Made by a program: the position numbers and the translations under genes. A model generated the notes under the pieces. That model was given only the letters and a program-made list of their open reading frames with translations. It made no database searches and had not been told where the DNA came from. From G039954875 sp047528275 (GTDB lineage: Bacteria; Bacteroidota; Bacteroidia; Flavobacteriales; Blattabacteriaceae), in assembly GCA_047528275.1 (NCBI GenBank), contig CP180023.1:434001-498000 (forward strand): a DNA stretch of 64,000 nucleotides, given 5' to 3'. Shown here in pieces: positions 32,656 through 44,114 of the stretch. The stretch's first letter is position 1. Each line of letters starts with the position of its first letter.

Positions 32656-33480
32656 AAAGACCATGAAAACATTTATTTTATCCTTGTTACTTTTGATCGG
32701 TATTGTCGTCTGTAAAAAGGAAAAATAATTCTCCCCCAATCACTCAGAAGGGGGCTTTAGTCTATCTTCATTACCAATCTAATAATGTCACCATAGGATG
32801 TTTATTGGATAATACTATCATCTCATTTAGAGTAGATTGATATGAAGAAATGGTAGTCGATATTGAAAAATATCTTAAGCCAGAACGCCAGTTCTTCGGT
32901 TTTTGTAGGATGACTGTAGACCGAGGCATTAAGCTCAATCTCTTGCAAGGTGCATATAAAGATTTCGGAGAAGCTGATTACAATGTGTTTAACGAATCTT
33001 ACGATAGAGAAGATATGATGATGCGATTGTTCTGATTCAAACTTCAAGATGATCATCTGGTTGAGTTACCGGGTCAACAAGATCTGACTGAGGAGAATGG
33101 AAATAAGTTGCTATTATTCATACTAGTACAAAAACCACAAATTCCTGTTAAAAAATAGATCGATTTGTGGATCGAAAGGAAGAAATACGAGCATCTAATT
33201 TTGTAAGAAAAATAAGCCTTTAGACTTTTCTTTAGCGACATTTCTTTTGAAGAGAAATTCTCAATGGCTAAAGATCCTATGATGAGAAAAAATACAATAT
33301 TCTGATTACTAATATAGTAAGACCTATAACGTTAAAATCAAACCTGAGCTGTACGAAAATTATTCAAATCAAGCAGGACATTATACTTATCAGCTACTCA
33401 AGATCGATATGGTCTTTTCTCGATAGAGGCTACTTGATTCGTTAAGAGGGGAAGGGGATTAGGGTATTCTCAGTTTTTTA
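32656..33480 (+). pseudogene. Unassigned relic B with lipoprotein-like signal sequence
   Basis: A start at 32662 gives MKTFILSLLLLIGIVVCKKE, a signal peptide ending in a Val-Cys that could serve as a lipobox, then a stop. Further on come VVDIEKYLKPERQFFGFCRM, LVELPGQQDLTEENGNKLLL, and near 33330-33420 KIKPELYENYSNQAGHYTYQ then LLKIDMVFSR. The final segment aligns with the end of relic A (NQAGHYTYQLLKIDMVFS against SQEAHYIYELLKVETILS), so the two are tandem paralogues. The family is unknown to me. Confidence 0.45.
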
Positions 33481-33499
33481 CTGATGTTACAGCTTAAAG

Positions 33500-34870
33500 T
33501 TGCTATCCTAGGGCTGTCCATTAAATTTACTTATCGATTGATTTGAAAAAGATATAGAAACTATAGCAGAGTATGAAGAGATAAATGGTATTGATATGGA
33601 GGATCCGATAAGTTTTTTTTTCCATTGGATCATTATGATCGATCGTTGGATAAATCCTAGTGATCCTGCTTATGGATAAGGCTATGTTAGATACTGAAAT
33701 GCAGAAAAGACACCTTGATATGTTTTGTGATTACTATTTTGGTTCGTTTTTTTCATGGGATCTGGATTATGTAAAAAAAGGTCAACGATCATGGCCAAAT
33801 AATCTGAAAAAAGAAGAATAAGTTTTGATCGATCATTTAACCAATCGACCTAGTCGATTGGTTGGGTATGGGTAAAATTTTCGTCCCCATACACAAGAGT
33901 GGATCGATCATATCGCTTATAATGTCAACTTGTTCTCAATGAAATCATCCAAATTATCAATCTGATCATCATACTATTGCCGTTGACGATTTCCATGTGA
34001 GCATGTTGCCTACAACTGATGTATATTTTTATGATTGTCACTTGGCTGGATAGAGTTATTTTTTTTTGATAATTTGCAGTTGTCCGGTTTGTGGTCAGGT
34101 ACACTAATTTATATCCTTGGACAAAAACAAGACAGTGGTTGGTTTTTGGTGCTCATGACCGACTATATAGGTTAGGTTGAGATTCGTGGTATAGCACGTG
34201 CAGATGCTACATGTATCTATACATGGGTATAGATAGCGAAAGCTAGGTTAGTGACGATTATTCATACATAAACTACTCTAGTCGATGAGGTGGGCGATTT
34301 TTGCTATCAACCTATGCTGGGGTAGTATTTCCAGCTGATGAGACTCTGTCGAAGATCAAAATAATGTTACCTGTAGTAGATGTAAATCGTAATGTGATGA
34401 TTTAATATGGGTCTTCTGCTTCGAAGTATATAACAGTGATACCGCTTCTTGTATCTACGCCTCACCAATTTTCTAACCTCATGAGTACTTTGATCGGACA
34501 GCCTTATGGTTGGGGTGGCATGTATTTCTATAGTGATTGTTCGGCTGAGTTGAAGAGTATTTTCACACTCTTTGGGATATACTTGCTTCGACATTCTTCG
34601 GAACAAGTAACCATTGATAAAATGGTAAATCAGTCGACTGCTTCACCTGAGCAAAAACTTTCCTACTTAATGGAGCAGGGTAAATCGATTTTGACACTCG
34701 TCTATATTGGTGACCATATTATTATGTATGTCGGCGACGTCCTCAATCGAAACAAAACAGGGACCTCTATAATGATGACTTACCAAAATCTGTGGGGGGG
34801 AACTCTCAGTCAGCCTGTGAGACGCGCTGTCATGGGTTAAGCTATTTTTTCTCTATGTTGTTGTAATATC
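33500..34870 (+). pseudogene. SH3 plus NlpC/P60 peptidoglycan hydrolase; catalytic domain still open
   Basis: This family cuts cell-wall peptides. The N-terminal stabilising domain is decayed (DTEMQKRHLDMFCDYYFG near 33690, MLPTTDVYFYDCHLAG near 34000), as is the SH3 part. The C-terminal NlpC/P60 domain survives as an open frame, 34436-34840: LIGQPYGWGGMYFYSDCSAE holds the catalytic cysteine, and LVYIGDHIIMYVGDV holds the catalytic histidine. PYGWGG and GIYLLRHSSEQ are the usual structural motifs. The frame has no obvious start of its own. The upstream stops make the full protein impossible, so I call it a pseudogene. Confidence 0.75.
33839..33863. repeat. 11-bp perfect inverted repeat with 3-nt loop
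   Basis: AACCAATCGAC (33839-33849) is the reverse complement of GTCGATTGGTT (33853-33863), with loop CTA. It lies inside the decayed N-terminal part of the NlpC/P60 gene, with no T-run after it. Its role, if any, is unknown. Confidence 0.7.
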
Positions 34871-35158
34871 CTGAATACATGATTTTAAACTAGTTGACGT
34901 CTAAGAAATATTTTCAGATCTGTTATTTGGACGAATTTCCTAATGAGAATCATTCTATCGAACAATAACTGATAACGATCAAATCAGCTGGTCGGCCCTC
35001 ACATGACTTTCATTTCAAAAGGGGGATGACTTTAATTATTCCTTTTTGATGCACTCAGATGGAATGGTGGCATGTTTTTATTTTTTTATCCTCTCACGCA
35101 TTGTGATGAGAAATACTTAGCACTTTTGTTATATTTGCTTATTAAGTATTTGAAACCT
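34871..35158. other. Upstream region of glyS
   Basis: No gene is recognised. The reading frame of glyS extends upstream to an earlier ATG at 35072, but that extension lacks similarity to glycyl-tRNA synthetases. I see no clear TAnnTTTG box with a spaced -33 element. Confidence 0.45.
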
Positions 35159-36703
35159 ATGAAAAACTCTGATAATATTTTCAGAGCGGTGATCTCTCAT
35201 GCCAAGGCCTATGGTTTTGTATTCTCTTCCAGCGAGATTTATGACGGGTTGAGTGCTGTTTATGATTATGGCCAGTATGGTGTGGTCCTCAAGAATAATA
35301 TCAAGGAATATTGGTGGAAAGCCATGGTACAATTGCATGAAAATATTGTTGGTATTGATGCTGCCATTTTCATGCATCCAACTACCTGGAAGGCTTCTGG
35401 CCATGTCGATGCATTCAGTGATCCTTTGATCGATAACAAGGACAGCAAACGTCGTTATCGGAGTGATGTTTTGATCGAGGAGTATGCTGAAAGGCTTCAG
35501 GAGAAAATTGAGAAAGAAGTTGATAAGGCTCGAAAGCGTATTGGAACGGCTTTTAATGAGGCACAATTCCTAACTACACATCCTAAGGTGATAACTTACC
35601 GCACCGAGAAAGAAGAAATCCTTACACGTATGTCCCGTTCGTTGGAGGCGGGTGATCTGGCAGATGTCAAAGCTTTGATCGATGAGTTGGGTATCACTGA
35701 TCCGGATACTGGATCAAAAAATTGGACGAATGTTCGGCAATTCAATTTGATGTTTCAGACTCAATTAGGATCTCTGGGAGAGGGTGCTACGGATTTGTAT
35801 TTACGTCCGGAGACGGCTCAGGGCATTTTTGTTAATTTCTCCAATGTGCAGAAGACGGGTAGAATGAAAATCCCATTTGGAATCGCACAGATAGGCAAAG
35901 CTTTTCGCAATGAGATCATTGCTCGGCAGTTCACTTTTCGCATGCGTGAGTTTGAACAGATGGAGATGCAGTTTTTTGTGACCCCTGGTCAAGAGATGAA
36001 GTGGTATACGTATTGGAAAGAGGCCCGTTTAAAGTGGCATTTGGCTTTAGGATTGGGTGTAGGAAAATATCGTTTTCACGATCATGAGAAGCTTTCCCAT
36101 TATGCCAATGCTGCTACAGATATTGAGTTTCGTTTTCCATTTGGATTTAAGGAATTGGAGGGGATCCATTCTCGTACTGATTTTGATCTGAAGCGTCATG
36201 AAGCGTATTCGCGGAAAAAGCTGCAATATTTTGATTCGGATCAGGAACAGCATTATATCCCTTATGTAGTGGAGACTTCGGTGGGCTTGGATCGTATGTT
36301 TTTGGCTGTGTTTGCTTCAGCTTTTGAGGAGGAATCACTTGAAAATGGTATAACCCGTCTGCTATTGAGGTTGCCTCCGGCTTTGGCTCCGGTCAAGGCT
36401 GCTATCTTGCCTTTGGTTAAAAAAAATGGTTTACCTGAAATGGCTGAGAAGATTTTCCATATGCTCAGATTGGATCATCAATTGATCTATGAGGAGAAAG
36501 AGTCTATTGGGAAACGTTATCGTCGTCAGGATGCTATTGGAACACCGATTTGTATCACTGTAGATCATGAGAGTCTGCAGGATCAATTTGTGACGGTACG
36601 TTTCAGAGATACTATGGAACAAAAAAGAGTTCCGATAAAGACACTCAGTGAATTGATAGAAGCCGAGACAGGCATGAGAAGACTTTTAAAAGCTCTTTTG
36701 TAA
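35159..36703 (+). CDS. glyS: Glycyl-tRNA synthetase (dimeric, single-chain type)
   Basis: This class II enzyme charges tRNA-Gly. The 514-codon product is complete and is the single-chain alpha2 type used by Bacteroidota and eukaryotes, not the split alpha/beta type. It shows SSEIYDGLSAVYDYGQYG near the N-terminus, WKASGHVDAFSDPLID, LYLRPETAQGIFVNF, class II motif 2 FRNEIIARQFTFRMREFEQ, and motif 3 in SVGLDRMFLAVF. I chose the ATG at 35159 (MKNSDNIFRAVISHAK). An earlier ATG at 35072 would add 29 residues without similarity to the family. Confidence 0.95.
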   Translation: MKNSDNIFRAVISHAKAYGFVFSSSEIYDGLSAVYDYGQYGVVLKNNIKEYWWKAMVQLHENIVGIDAAIFMHPTTWKASGHVDAFSDPLIDNKDSKRRYRSDVLIEEYAERLQEKIEKEVDKARKRIGTAFNEAQFLTTHPKVITYRTEKEEILTRMSRSLEAGDLADVKALIDELGITDPDTGSKNWTNVRQFNLMFQTQLGSLGEGATDLYLRPETAQGIFVNFSNVQKTGRMKIPFGIAQIGKAFRNEIIARQFTFRMREFEQMEMQFFVTPGQEMKWYTYWKEARLKWHLALGLGVGKYRFHDHEKLSHYANAATDIEFRFPFGFKELEGIHSRTDFDLKRHEAYSRKKLQYFDSDQEQHYIPYVVETSVGLDRMFLAVFASAFEEESLENGITRLLLRLPPALAPVKAAILPLVKKNGLPEMAEKIFHMLRLDHQLIYEEKESIGKRYRRQDAIGTPICITVDHESLQDQFVTVRFRDTMEQKRVPIKTLSELIEAETGMRRLLKALL

Positions 36704-36877
36704 TTCATGATGTGAGAACCCGGTCTTTTTGGGAGGATGCGATGTACTGTGCAGTGCAAGGGGAGTACAGTGTAATCGTGTCTCGGGTATTATTTATGAT
36801 ATAAATCCTTCTTGGAAGGGTATGAATAGTCCTGCTGGAGGGAGATCTCTAGGGAGGTTGTAAAGTAATTTTTTCAC

Positions 36878-38188
36878 ATGGAATCAGTAGTAGTTTTTGT
36901 TTTTATCATGGGTTATTTGGCTATTACTTTGGAGCATCCTTTACGCTTGGACAAGACTGTACCGGCCTTGATCATGGCTACACTTTGTTGGGCTCTGATC
37001 GCATTAGGCGGCTTGCCGGTTTTTGAGGTAAATCCTGGCTTGAAGAAATTGGAAAATGCCGATATGCAGCAACTATTGCTCCATCATTTGGGTAAGACTG
37101 CTGAGATCTTGATTTTTTTGATCGGTGCGATGACCATCGTAGAGATCGTCGATATGCATTTGGGCTTTGACGCTTTGAAAGCTATGGTGAAGACCCGAAG
37201 TAAGCGTAAGTTGTTGTGGGTTTTGAGTGGATTGGCCTTTTTTTTATCGGCTGTGATTGATAACCTCACGGCTACCATCGTCTTGATCACTTTGCTCAAA
37301 AAGTTGGTCACTCGTCGTGAAGATCGTCTCTACTATACTGGGCTTCTCGTCATAGCAGCTAATGCCGGTGGGGCGTGGTCTCCTATCGGGGATGTCACTA
37401 CTACCATGTTGTGGATTGCCAATAAGGTCACTCCACTCAATCTTATTAAACATATTTTTATCCCTTCTGTGTTGTGCATGGTCGTCCCCACATTGATCGT
37501 CTCCTTTTTACCAGCTTTCAGAGGGAACTTATGGATGGATAGATCTGAGTTGCCCGACCAAAAGTTTAAGAGTAGTGTTTTGATGTTGTATCTGGGTTTG
37601 GGGGTGATATTGTTCGTACCGGTATTCAAGACGCTGACGAATCTACCGCCTTATATGGGGATGATGTTTGCTTTGGGGTTGGTCTGGATGGTGGCAAACT
37701 ACACTAACCCTCTAAGGGAGAAGGAAAAAATCCCTCATAGATTTTCTGTACATGAAGCTTTGGGCCGTATCGAATTGTCCAGTATCTTGTTTTTTTTAGG
37801 CATACTTTTGGCCGTGAGTACTTTAGAATCTTTAGGGAAGTTGTTTCACTTTGCAGAATGGATCAATGGTGCAGTCCCCTCGCGGGAGATGGTTGTTATG
37901 ATCTTAGGTGTTGCTTCTGCCATTATTGACAATGTTCCTTTGGTAGCTGCTGGTATTGGGATGTTTTCTGAGCCTATTGATCATGAGGTATGGCATTTTA
38001 TTGCTTACGCAGCTGGTACTGGCGGTAGTATGCTCATTATAGGCTCTGCAGCGGGTGTAGCCGCTATGGGTATAGAAAGGATTAATTTCTTCTGGTATCT
38101 AAAGAAGATCAGCTGGTTGGCTGTGTTGGGGTATTTGGTCGGCTGCATATATATCATCTGGTTGAATAGTGCTTTTAAAAGCGTATAG
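36878..38188 (+). CDS. nhaD: Sodium/proton antiporter NhaD
   Basis: NhaD exchanges sodium for protons across the inner membrane. The 436-codon frame is complete with about eleven to twelve hydrophobic segments. Ion-transporter-superfamily signatures are clear: FFLSAVIDNLTATIV in the first half, ANAGGAWSPIGDVTTTMLW (about 164-182), and the repeat-related ASAIIDNVPLVAAG in the second half with GTGGSMLIIGSAAGVAAMG. It follows glyS by 174 bp on the same strand. Retention among many lost transporters suggests ion balance still matters to the cell. Confidence 0.93.
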   Translation: MESVVVFVFIMGYLAITLEHPLRLDKTVPALIMATLCWALIALGGLPVFEVNPGLKKLENADMQQLLLHHLGKTAEILIFLIGAMTIVEIVDMHLGFDALKAMVKTRSKRKLLWVLSGLAFFLSAVIDNLTATIVLITLLKKLVTRREDRLYYTGLLVIAANAGGAWSPIGDVTTTMLWIANKVTPLNLIKHIFIPSVLCMVVPTLIVSFLPAFRGNLWMDRSELPDQKFKSSVLMLYLGLGVILFVPVFKTLTNLPPYMGMMFALGLVWMVANYTNPLREKEKIPHRFSVHEALGRIELSSILFFLGILLAVSTLESLGKLFHFAEWINGAVPSREMVVMILGVASAIIDNVPLVAAGIGMFSEPIDHEVWHFIAYAAGTGGSMLIIGSAAGVAAMGIERINFFWYLKKISWLAVLGYLVGCIYIIWLNSAFKSV

Positions 38189-38239
38189 ACTGCTTGTGTA
38201 TTGTAAGTATTTAGGTCAGAGGTTTAGATCTTAGAAGAT

Positions 38240-39925
38240 GTATCATCCATCATCGATCAATTTTTGAGCTACTGTTTCTCTGAGTTGAATTACGTTGGAA
38301 TGGTGGTGTTTTTTGTAATGCTTCAGTCTAATTAAGAGCATGAATTGCTCGTCCTCTCTAGATAGGTATAGAATGATTTCACCCTCCATCTCGGCTGACT
38401 TTTTGTATCGTTTAGAAGAGTTCTAGCTGTGTCATGGCGATGCATTCTTGTTTTTTTTGATGGTGATTGCGAAGTGTTTTTCTGTCCGAAGCAGGACGGA
38501 TTCGTACAGATAGATCCAAATGATGATATTTACCAGTTTGATTAGGAGTTGTTGGTGAGTTTCCAGTTGCTCTTCAAAATTTTCTATAGCTTTACCGGCG
38601 ATGAGAAGGATAAGGTTTTTGATCAACGTTTTTTCTTCGAAGAAGTGTTCTGTCTGATTCGATGTTTCAAAGGAAGGGATGCTGATTAGTTCATTGGCTA
38701 CGAATTTGATGAAAGTAATCAAATCCAATGTTCCTTTTTGAGTCTTGCGCAGCAGTATACCTACGATTATCAAGTGATTTATCTTATTCGTACCATCGAA
38801 GATATGGGTGATGCGTGCATCGTGCCAGACTGCTTCCATCGATGTGTTTTCGAAAACACCCATATCGCCGTGGATTTGAAGGAATTCGTCTATGATGTAT
38901 CGTAGAATTTTGAGTAAAATACTTTTAATAGGGTGCCTTATACGTCGTATTCTTCTAGTCTTTTTAATCTGGTTTCGGGTTCACTGCTCCCCTGATTGCG
39001 ATAGGTTTCAATCACTTTTTCGATATCGTAGGCTGTTCGATACAACCTGATTCTTCAGACTTAACATTGAGTTTCCATCTTGGCTAATTTGTATTGCTCC
39101 GAAGTTTGGAGATCCAACGGCTGAATTGCTTGCGCTTGTTGGCGTGTTGGATAGCCTGGGTGATCACTCATCTTTGAGTATTTAGACAGTCTACTCTTAG
39201 TTTGATACGGTCAGTATTTAAGATATTGACAGCGATTTTAAATCTACCATTGTATTGGCCTAATAGGTTTTCTACGGGTACTCCTGTCTCGTTGAAAAAT
39301 ACTTGCTTGGTAGAGGGAGCTCCGAATGTTCAATTTGTTTTCTTCTTACTCTAGGGTGACCCCATTATTCGACGATGAAGGTTTGTGATGTTTTTCTCTG
39401 TTTCGATGTGGTCAAATATGCTCTATACCCGTGCAAATCCAGTATTGGATATCCATATCTTTTTTTTTCGGTGATCTTGTAATATTTGTCATCTTCGATG
39501 AGTATGGCTTTGGTTTTGACCGAGTTGGTATCTGAACCTGCTTTGGGTTCTGTCAGGCAGTATGTATCAAACCTTTTACTGGTAGTCAGTTTGGGTAGAT
39601 GCTTTTGTTTTTATTTCTCAGTTCCGTAGAGTTCTATTGATAGGGTTCCTATATCTGTGTGTGCTTCAAAATCAATCTCTAATACACCTCTAGCTCCTGA
39701 TAAGAAATCGCAGATAGGATATTTGATACGAAATCCATTTTGGATCCCACGTATTTTTGGTGCACTCCGATATGTCCATTGTGTCGATTTTTTTTTCATG
39801 ATTTCTTCGGTGATGGCATAATCCTTTTTTTGAATCAGTCTTTCTGAGGCTATACCTCGCGATCGATAAATTTCGTGCTTGTTTGTTCCATTATTTGTTG
39901 TGATTCATTGAGGTCTTCTTGGCTA
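38240..39925 (-). pseudogene. Acyl-CoA dehydrogenase relic (fadE-like)
   Basis: This flavoenzyme does the first step of fatty-acid beta-oxidation. On the minus strand: the N-terminal linker KSTQWTYRSAPKIRGIQNG, VLEIDFEAHTDIGTLSIELYG (two residues trimmed in the family to T-E...S), KRFDTYCLTEPKAGSDTNSV (about 39490-39560, the FAD-side TEP-AGSD motif), WGHPRVR, then after many stops EFLQIHGDMGVFENTSMEAV, WHDARITHIFDGTNKI (38760-38860, the GG-G---E-----RDARI--I-EGTN-I motif) and a C-terminal helical extension in the open frame 38863-38432. It is the last gene of the decayed fad operon. Confidence 0.85.
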
Positions 39926-39959
39926 AAGATCTCTTGGTAGAAAGTTTCTTTGATCAAGA

Positions 39960-41230
39960 ATTTTCTGCCTTTTGTTCTTGAGTTTATCACGACTTTGGTT
40001 TGATTATAACAATTCAAAAACCGAGGCAACTCCTTATCTCATACCTACAAACATGGTGACTAAGCCGTATTTGTTACCCTTCCGTTTTTATTTAGTGGAA
40101 TAGTTATACACTGATTTTGGTACCAGTGCAGCTTAGAAAATACCCTAATGCGATGGCTCCACAGTTAATGTTGATGATCTCGGTATTGAAATTTAGTTCT
40201 CGGATGATGACCAGTGACTGGGCATGGAAGATTTCGTTGAGTTCGATCAGTTTGATGTCTGATAATTTCAATCCGGCAGCTTTGACAGTTTTAGATACGG
40301 TATAGACCGGTGTCCCATACCCATGATACATAGCTCTGTCTTGCTAAGGTGTAGGAACGCAATATAGTGCAATGTGGGGGGAGAGTTGGAGTTTTTTAAC
40401 GATGGTTTCTGAAGCGATGAGTAAGAAAGCTACTCCGTCGAATGTTTAGAAATTATTTTCTGCTGTGATGGATCTTTCGGTAGCGAAGACGAGTTTTAGT
40501 CGCGCCAACGCTTTGATGGAAGTATATCAGCTCGTGGGACTTTTTCGGTATCCATGGGATAGGATTCGCTGGTGCGTTGGTCTTTTTCGTCTAGATAGCT
40601 GTATGAGATTTCTAGAGAAATGATCTGTGCGTAAACCGGTCTTCTCGGATGGCTTGTAGTTTTTTTTTGATGCGATTGATAGGTAAAATAGTCTTGTCCC
40701 CTTCTCTCGATACTTCACATTGATCAGCTACTTCTTCGTCTGCGAATCCTATCCCCTAGTAGTGATCAATATAGTTTTGTAAAAGGTCGTAGTATTATGG
40801 TTTGGTTCTATAACCGCTTATCGTAACGTGTGATATACTCTCTATATCGCTGGCCATAATGCAATCGATATCATACCAATTCGGACCTTAGCTGTACCGA
40901 TGGTGATGGATTTTGATCCCGAGACGCAATAGCAGTTTACAATCATGCCTGGCACTTTGTCGGTATTGAATCCCATCAAGGAGATGAATCGAACTACGTT
41001 TAGTCCTTGTTCAGATTCGGAGATGGGATTATCTACGATGAGATCGTCGAGGTGGTTTTTATCGAGTTGAGGGATGATTTTCATCAGGTGTTGAAGGACT
41101 TTAGCAGTCATTTTATACGGCCTGGTTAAGCGCAACTTGCCAAGGGGAGCTTTTCCGACAGCGGTTCTATAAGCTGTGATGATCTAAGATTCTTTAATTT
41201 CTTTGGGTTTTTATAGGTTTTTTATAGTGA
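39960..41230 (-). pseudogene. Acetyl-CoA acyltransferase (thiolase, fadA-like) relic
   Basis: Thiolase does the last step of beta-oxidation. The start region reads YRTAVGKAPLGKLRLTRPYK-like sequence near 41130, then LDDLIVDNPISESEQGLNV, and VNCYCVSGSKSI near 40930, which still has the nucleophilic cysteine (usual form VNR-CSSG). The C-terminal part in the frame 40331-40104 reads VSKTVKAAGLKLSDIKLIEL, NEIFHAQSLVIIREL, and CGAIALGYFLSCTGTKISV, where the family has GGAIALGHPLGCTGA: the His of the second catalytic motif is Tyr. Stops and frameshifts fill the middle. Confidence 0.87.
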
Positions 41231-41234
41231 TTAA

Positions 41235-43770
41235 TTTCTGAAGAGTTTTCCTGTTTTGAGCATGTGTTGGATGCGTTCTAGTTTTTTTTACCCAAAGTGA
41301 TAGGAATGCTTCATGTCGAGATTGGGTAGATATTGTTTACTGATAAAAACTGGTTTGGAAAGTTCTCCTTCACTCATAAAATAGGCGAATTTGTTGATGA
41401 TTTTTGATCGTGTTTAGAGATGTACCGATCGGTAAGTAGTCCGTCTGTAGTGACTAGGAACATACCAAGGGCTTGTTGGACTAAGATATTGATTTCTTGC
41501 GGTATTGAATGGGTATAACCTTATTGTTCGAATAATTTTGTGTGTGATTTGGCCAGTATGATTTGATATTCTTGATGAACGGTGATGAGGTCTTGCCCTA
41601 TTTGAAAGATTTTCATATCATAGGATTCGTACTCTGATCTACTGACTTTGGCCATGGCGATGGTCAAAAACTTTTTCTGATTCGATTGAATTTTACATCA
41701 TTTTTTTCTAAACTTTATCCAGTGCCTAATGTGAACTCTTTGGTTCCACCTTTGGCTGGGATCAGTCCTACTCCGAATTCTACCAAACTTATGTAGGTAG
41801 GTTTCGGCTGCAGTAACGAATTTGCAGGCATGTAGGATGATCTTGTATCTATCCATAAGATTCATGCTATTTGCTGCGACTATGATAGGTATCGCGGAAT
41901 ATCTAATGTGCATCAGGATGTTTTGAAAGGTTTGGATGGTATCGTTTGAGTTCATCCCATTCCTATTCTACAGTCATCATTATGATCATAGGCTAGGTTG
42001 GCTCCGGCTAAGAAATGGGTCTCTAGATTGGCGATAACTAGTCCTTCGAAGTCTTTTTTGGCTAGGTCGATGGCTTTGTGGATACCTTCTATTACTTTTC
42101 CTTTAATGGTGTTCATCTTTGAATGGAATTCAAGGTTTTGAGGATAGCATCCTCAAGTTATTAGATGACTACACCTGCGTTTTCCCACATAATTTTAACT
42201 GGTTGCATATGGTCTAAGATGATGTATATTTTTACTCTTGCTATGGTAGTATAGTGTTGGTGGACTGGAGCATAATAGAGGTTTTTTCTTTCGGAATAAA
42301 TCTAATAAAAGGTCCCCCAATCTCTTTTACTAACATATCTTCTACCCATTGTGCTAGAGGGTAGCCTTCTGTTTGGATGATTTGATATCCTTTTTCTAAC
42401 CTAGAGCGTGTCCCATATTTGGAAAGTGCATTGCTTCCAACTGGAAGTCTGCATATTATGGCATCATTGATTCTGTAGATCTTATCAGAAATATCGCCGA
42501 TACGATGAAAGAAACTCCTGAAGAGGGGGCTATTGTTTTTCGATAAAAATCTTCATACTTATCTTGATTCTCGATGAGGATTTTGAATCGGACTGAAATT
42601 TTCTCATCTATTTTATTTTTTTTTATAACTTATATATAAAACTTTTAATATAGGCGATATTTCAAAGTATTTAAATCCAAGGGTAAGATCTTGGTAAAGT
42701 CTTCTTGATTTTTAATTTTTATAAAATACTTATATATTTTCACATATTAATAAGTTATTTTTAAATAAAGTTTAGTAATTGAAAACTTTGTTTTTACTCA
42801 TCGTTTTGTATCGATTAAAATTGGCCATTGGCTACATGAGCCAAAATATCTAACCAATGATATCCATGGTACGGAAGGTAGCTGATTTGCTCCATCCAAT
42901 GATGGGGCTGTTAAATTGGTTGATTTCCTCAATCCTCAGCTTTAGATCTTTTACCATGTGGAATAGGTTCATGAGATGCTCAAGAGTCCAATACGGTTGG
43001 CGATGAAGGCCGGGGTATCTTTTTGCACAATACGGTGGTTTTCCTTAGAAATTGAGATCCGTAATCCATCAAAAAGCAGATGATTTCAGGTACTGTTTAA
43101 GTGGTTAGGATAATTTCGAGTGGTTTGAGATATCGTGAAGGATTGAAAAAGTGAGCCCCATAATTTTTTTTTTCTGAAATCTGTCTGATCTTCCTACAGT
43201 CATGAAGTGAATGGAGTTGAAGTATTTGATCTGATGAGCGTACCCAGCCTTACGGTAGAACCCGACATTTTCAAAAAGAGATTTTTGATATCTAGGTGTT
43301 CCACTACAGCTTCGACGATACAGTCTGCATATTTGATATAGTGAATATTGTCTTCAAAATTTCTTATTTGTATCCTTTGACTGAAGTCTTGATGATAAGA
43401 AGGAGGAAGGGTTGATCAAATCGCTTTTTTAAAGTTGTTGTTGACAATATAGTTGTGTACAATGGGACTTTTGCTGTTAGGTTTTTTTTGGGGTAGAATT
43501 CGGGGAGGAATCTTTACTTGAAATATCTAAGAGTAATACTTGAACGCCTATATTGGTAAAATGATACGCAATTCCTGCTCCCATGATGCTAGATCCTAGA
43601 ATGGCTACTCTTTTTATGTTTCGTTTTTTCATCACTTTGATAAAGGTTTAGTTTTTTGAGTTCATCCATTGGATATCTTCCATGGTTTGATGAGGTAAGG
43701 TTGTAGTCGTTATATCATTTTTGAGACCGAGTTCTGATGGAACATGCTTTTTTTTTGGATTCCTAGTGAT
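41235..43770 (-). pseudogene. 3-hydroxyacyl-CoA dehydrogenase/enoyl-CoA hydratase relic (fadB-like)
   Basis: This bifunctional enzyme does the middle steps of beta-oxidation. In Bacteroidota the dehydrogenase domain comes first, and so it does here: IKRVAILGSSIMGAGIAYHF then TNIGVQVLLLDIS (43510-43630) is the NAD-binding start. GAHFFNPSRYLKPLEII (43120-43160), FLMDYGSQFLRKTTVLCK, and SATFRTMDIIG follow. The hydratase domain is only glimpsed (ILMHIRYSAIPIIVAANSMN in the frame 41955-41698). A stretch at 42610-42780 has drifted to nearly pure A+T. It is first in the fadB-fadA-fadE order. Confidence 0.85.
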
Positions 43771-44114
43771 GATATTTTTTATTAATATAGCTCACTTATA
43801 AGTGATTAGAATAAATGTAATGAAAAACATCATGTATACAAGCTAGTGTTTATAGGGCTATGTTACTTAAGTTTGAAGTGACAAGAGATTTTGTCATCGT
43901 TTATTTCGGAACTAAATAGGATCTATGGTATAGATGACTTTTTATCCTCTTTTTTTTAAAAATTTTGGTAGAAAATAAGGAATTTATTTAAGTAATCAAG
44001 GAATTTAATAAATGTTCCAAAACATGAACATAGATAAAATTGTCGGTTGAATCTTTTATCGAGAAGTAGGCACTGCTTAATCGAATTTTTTAGGCTTTTG
44101 TTTGTGTTTTGTAA
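43771..44114. other. Intergenic AT-rich stretch
   Basis: No gene or site is visible between the fadB relic and the zinc peptidase gene. Confidence 0.5.

Noticed and set aside
33839..33863. Palindrome as an operator or terminator
   Set aside because: It lies within a relic coding region, has no T-run, and no promoter or gene boundary is near.
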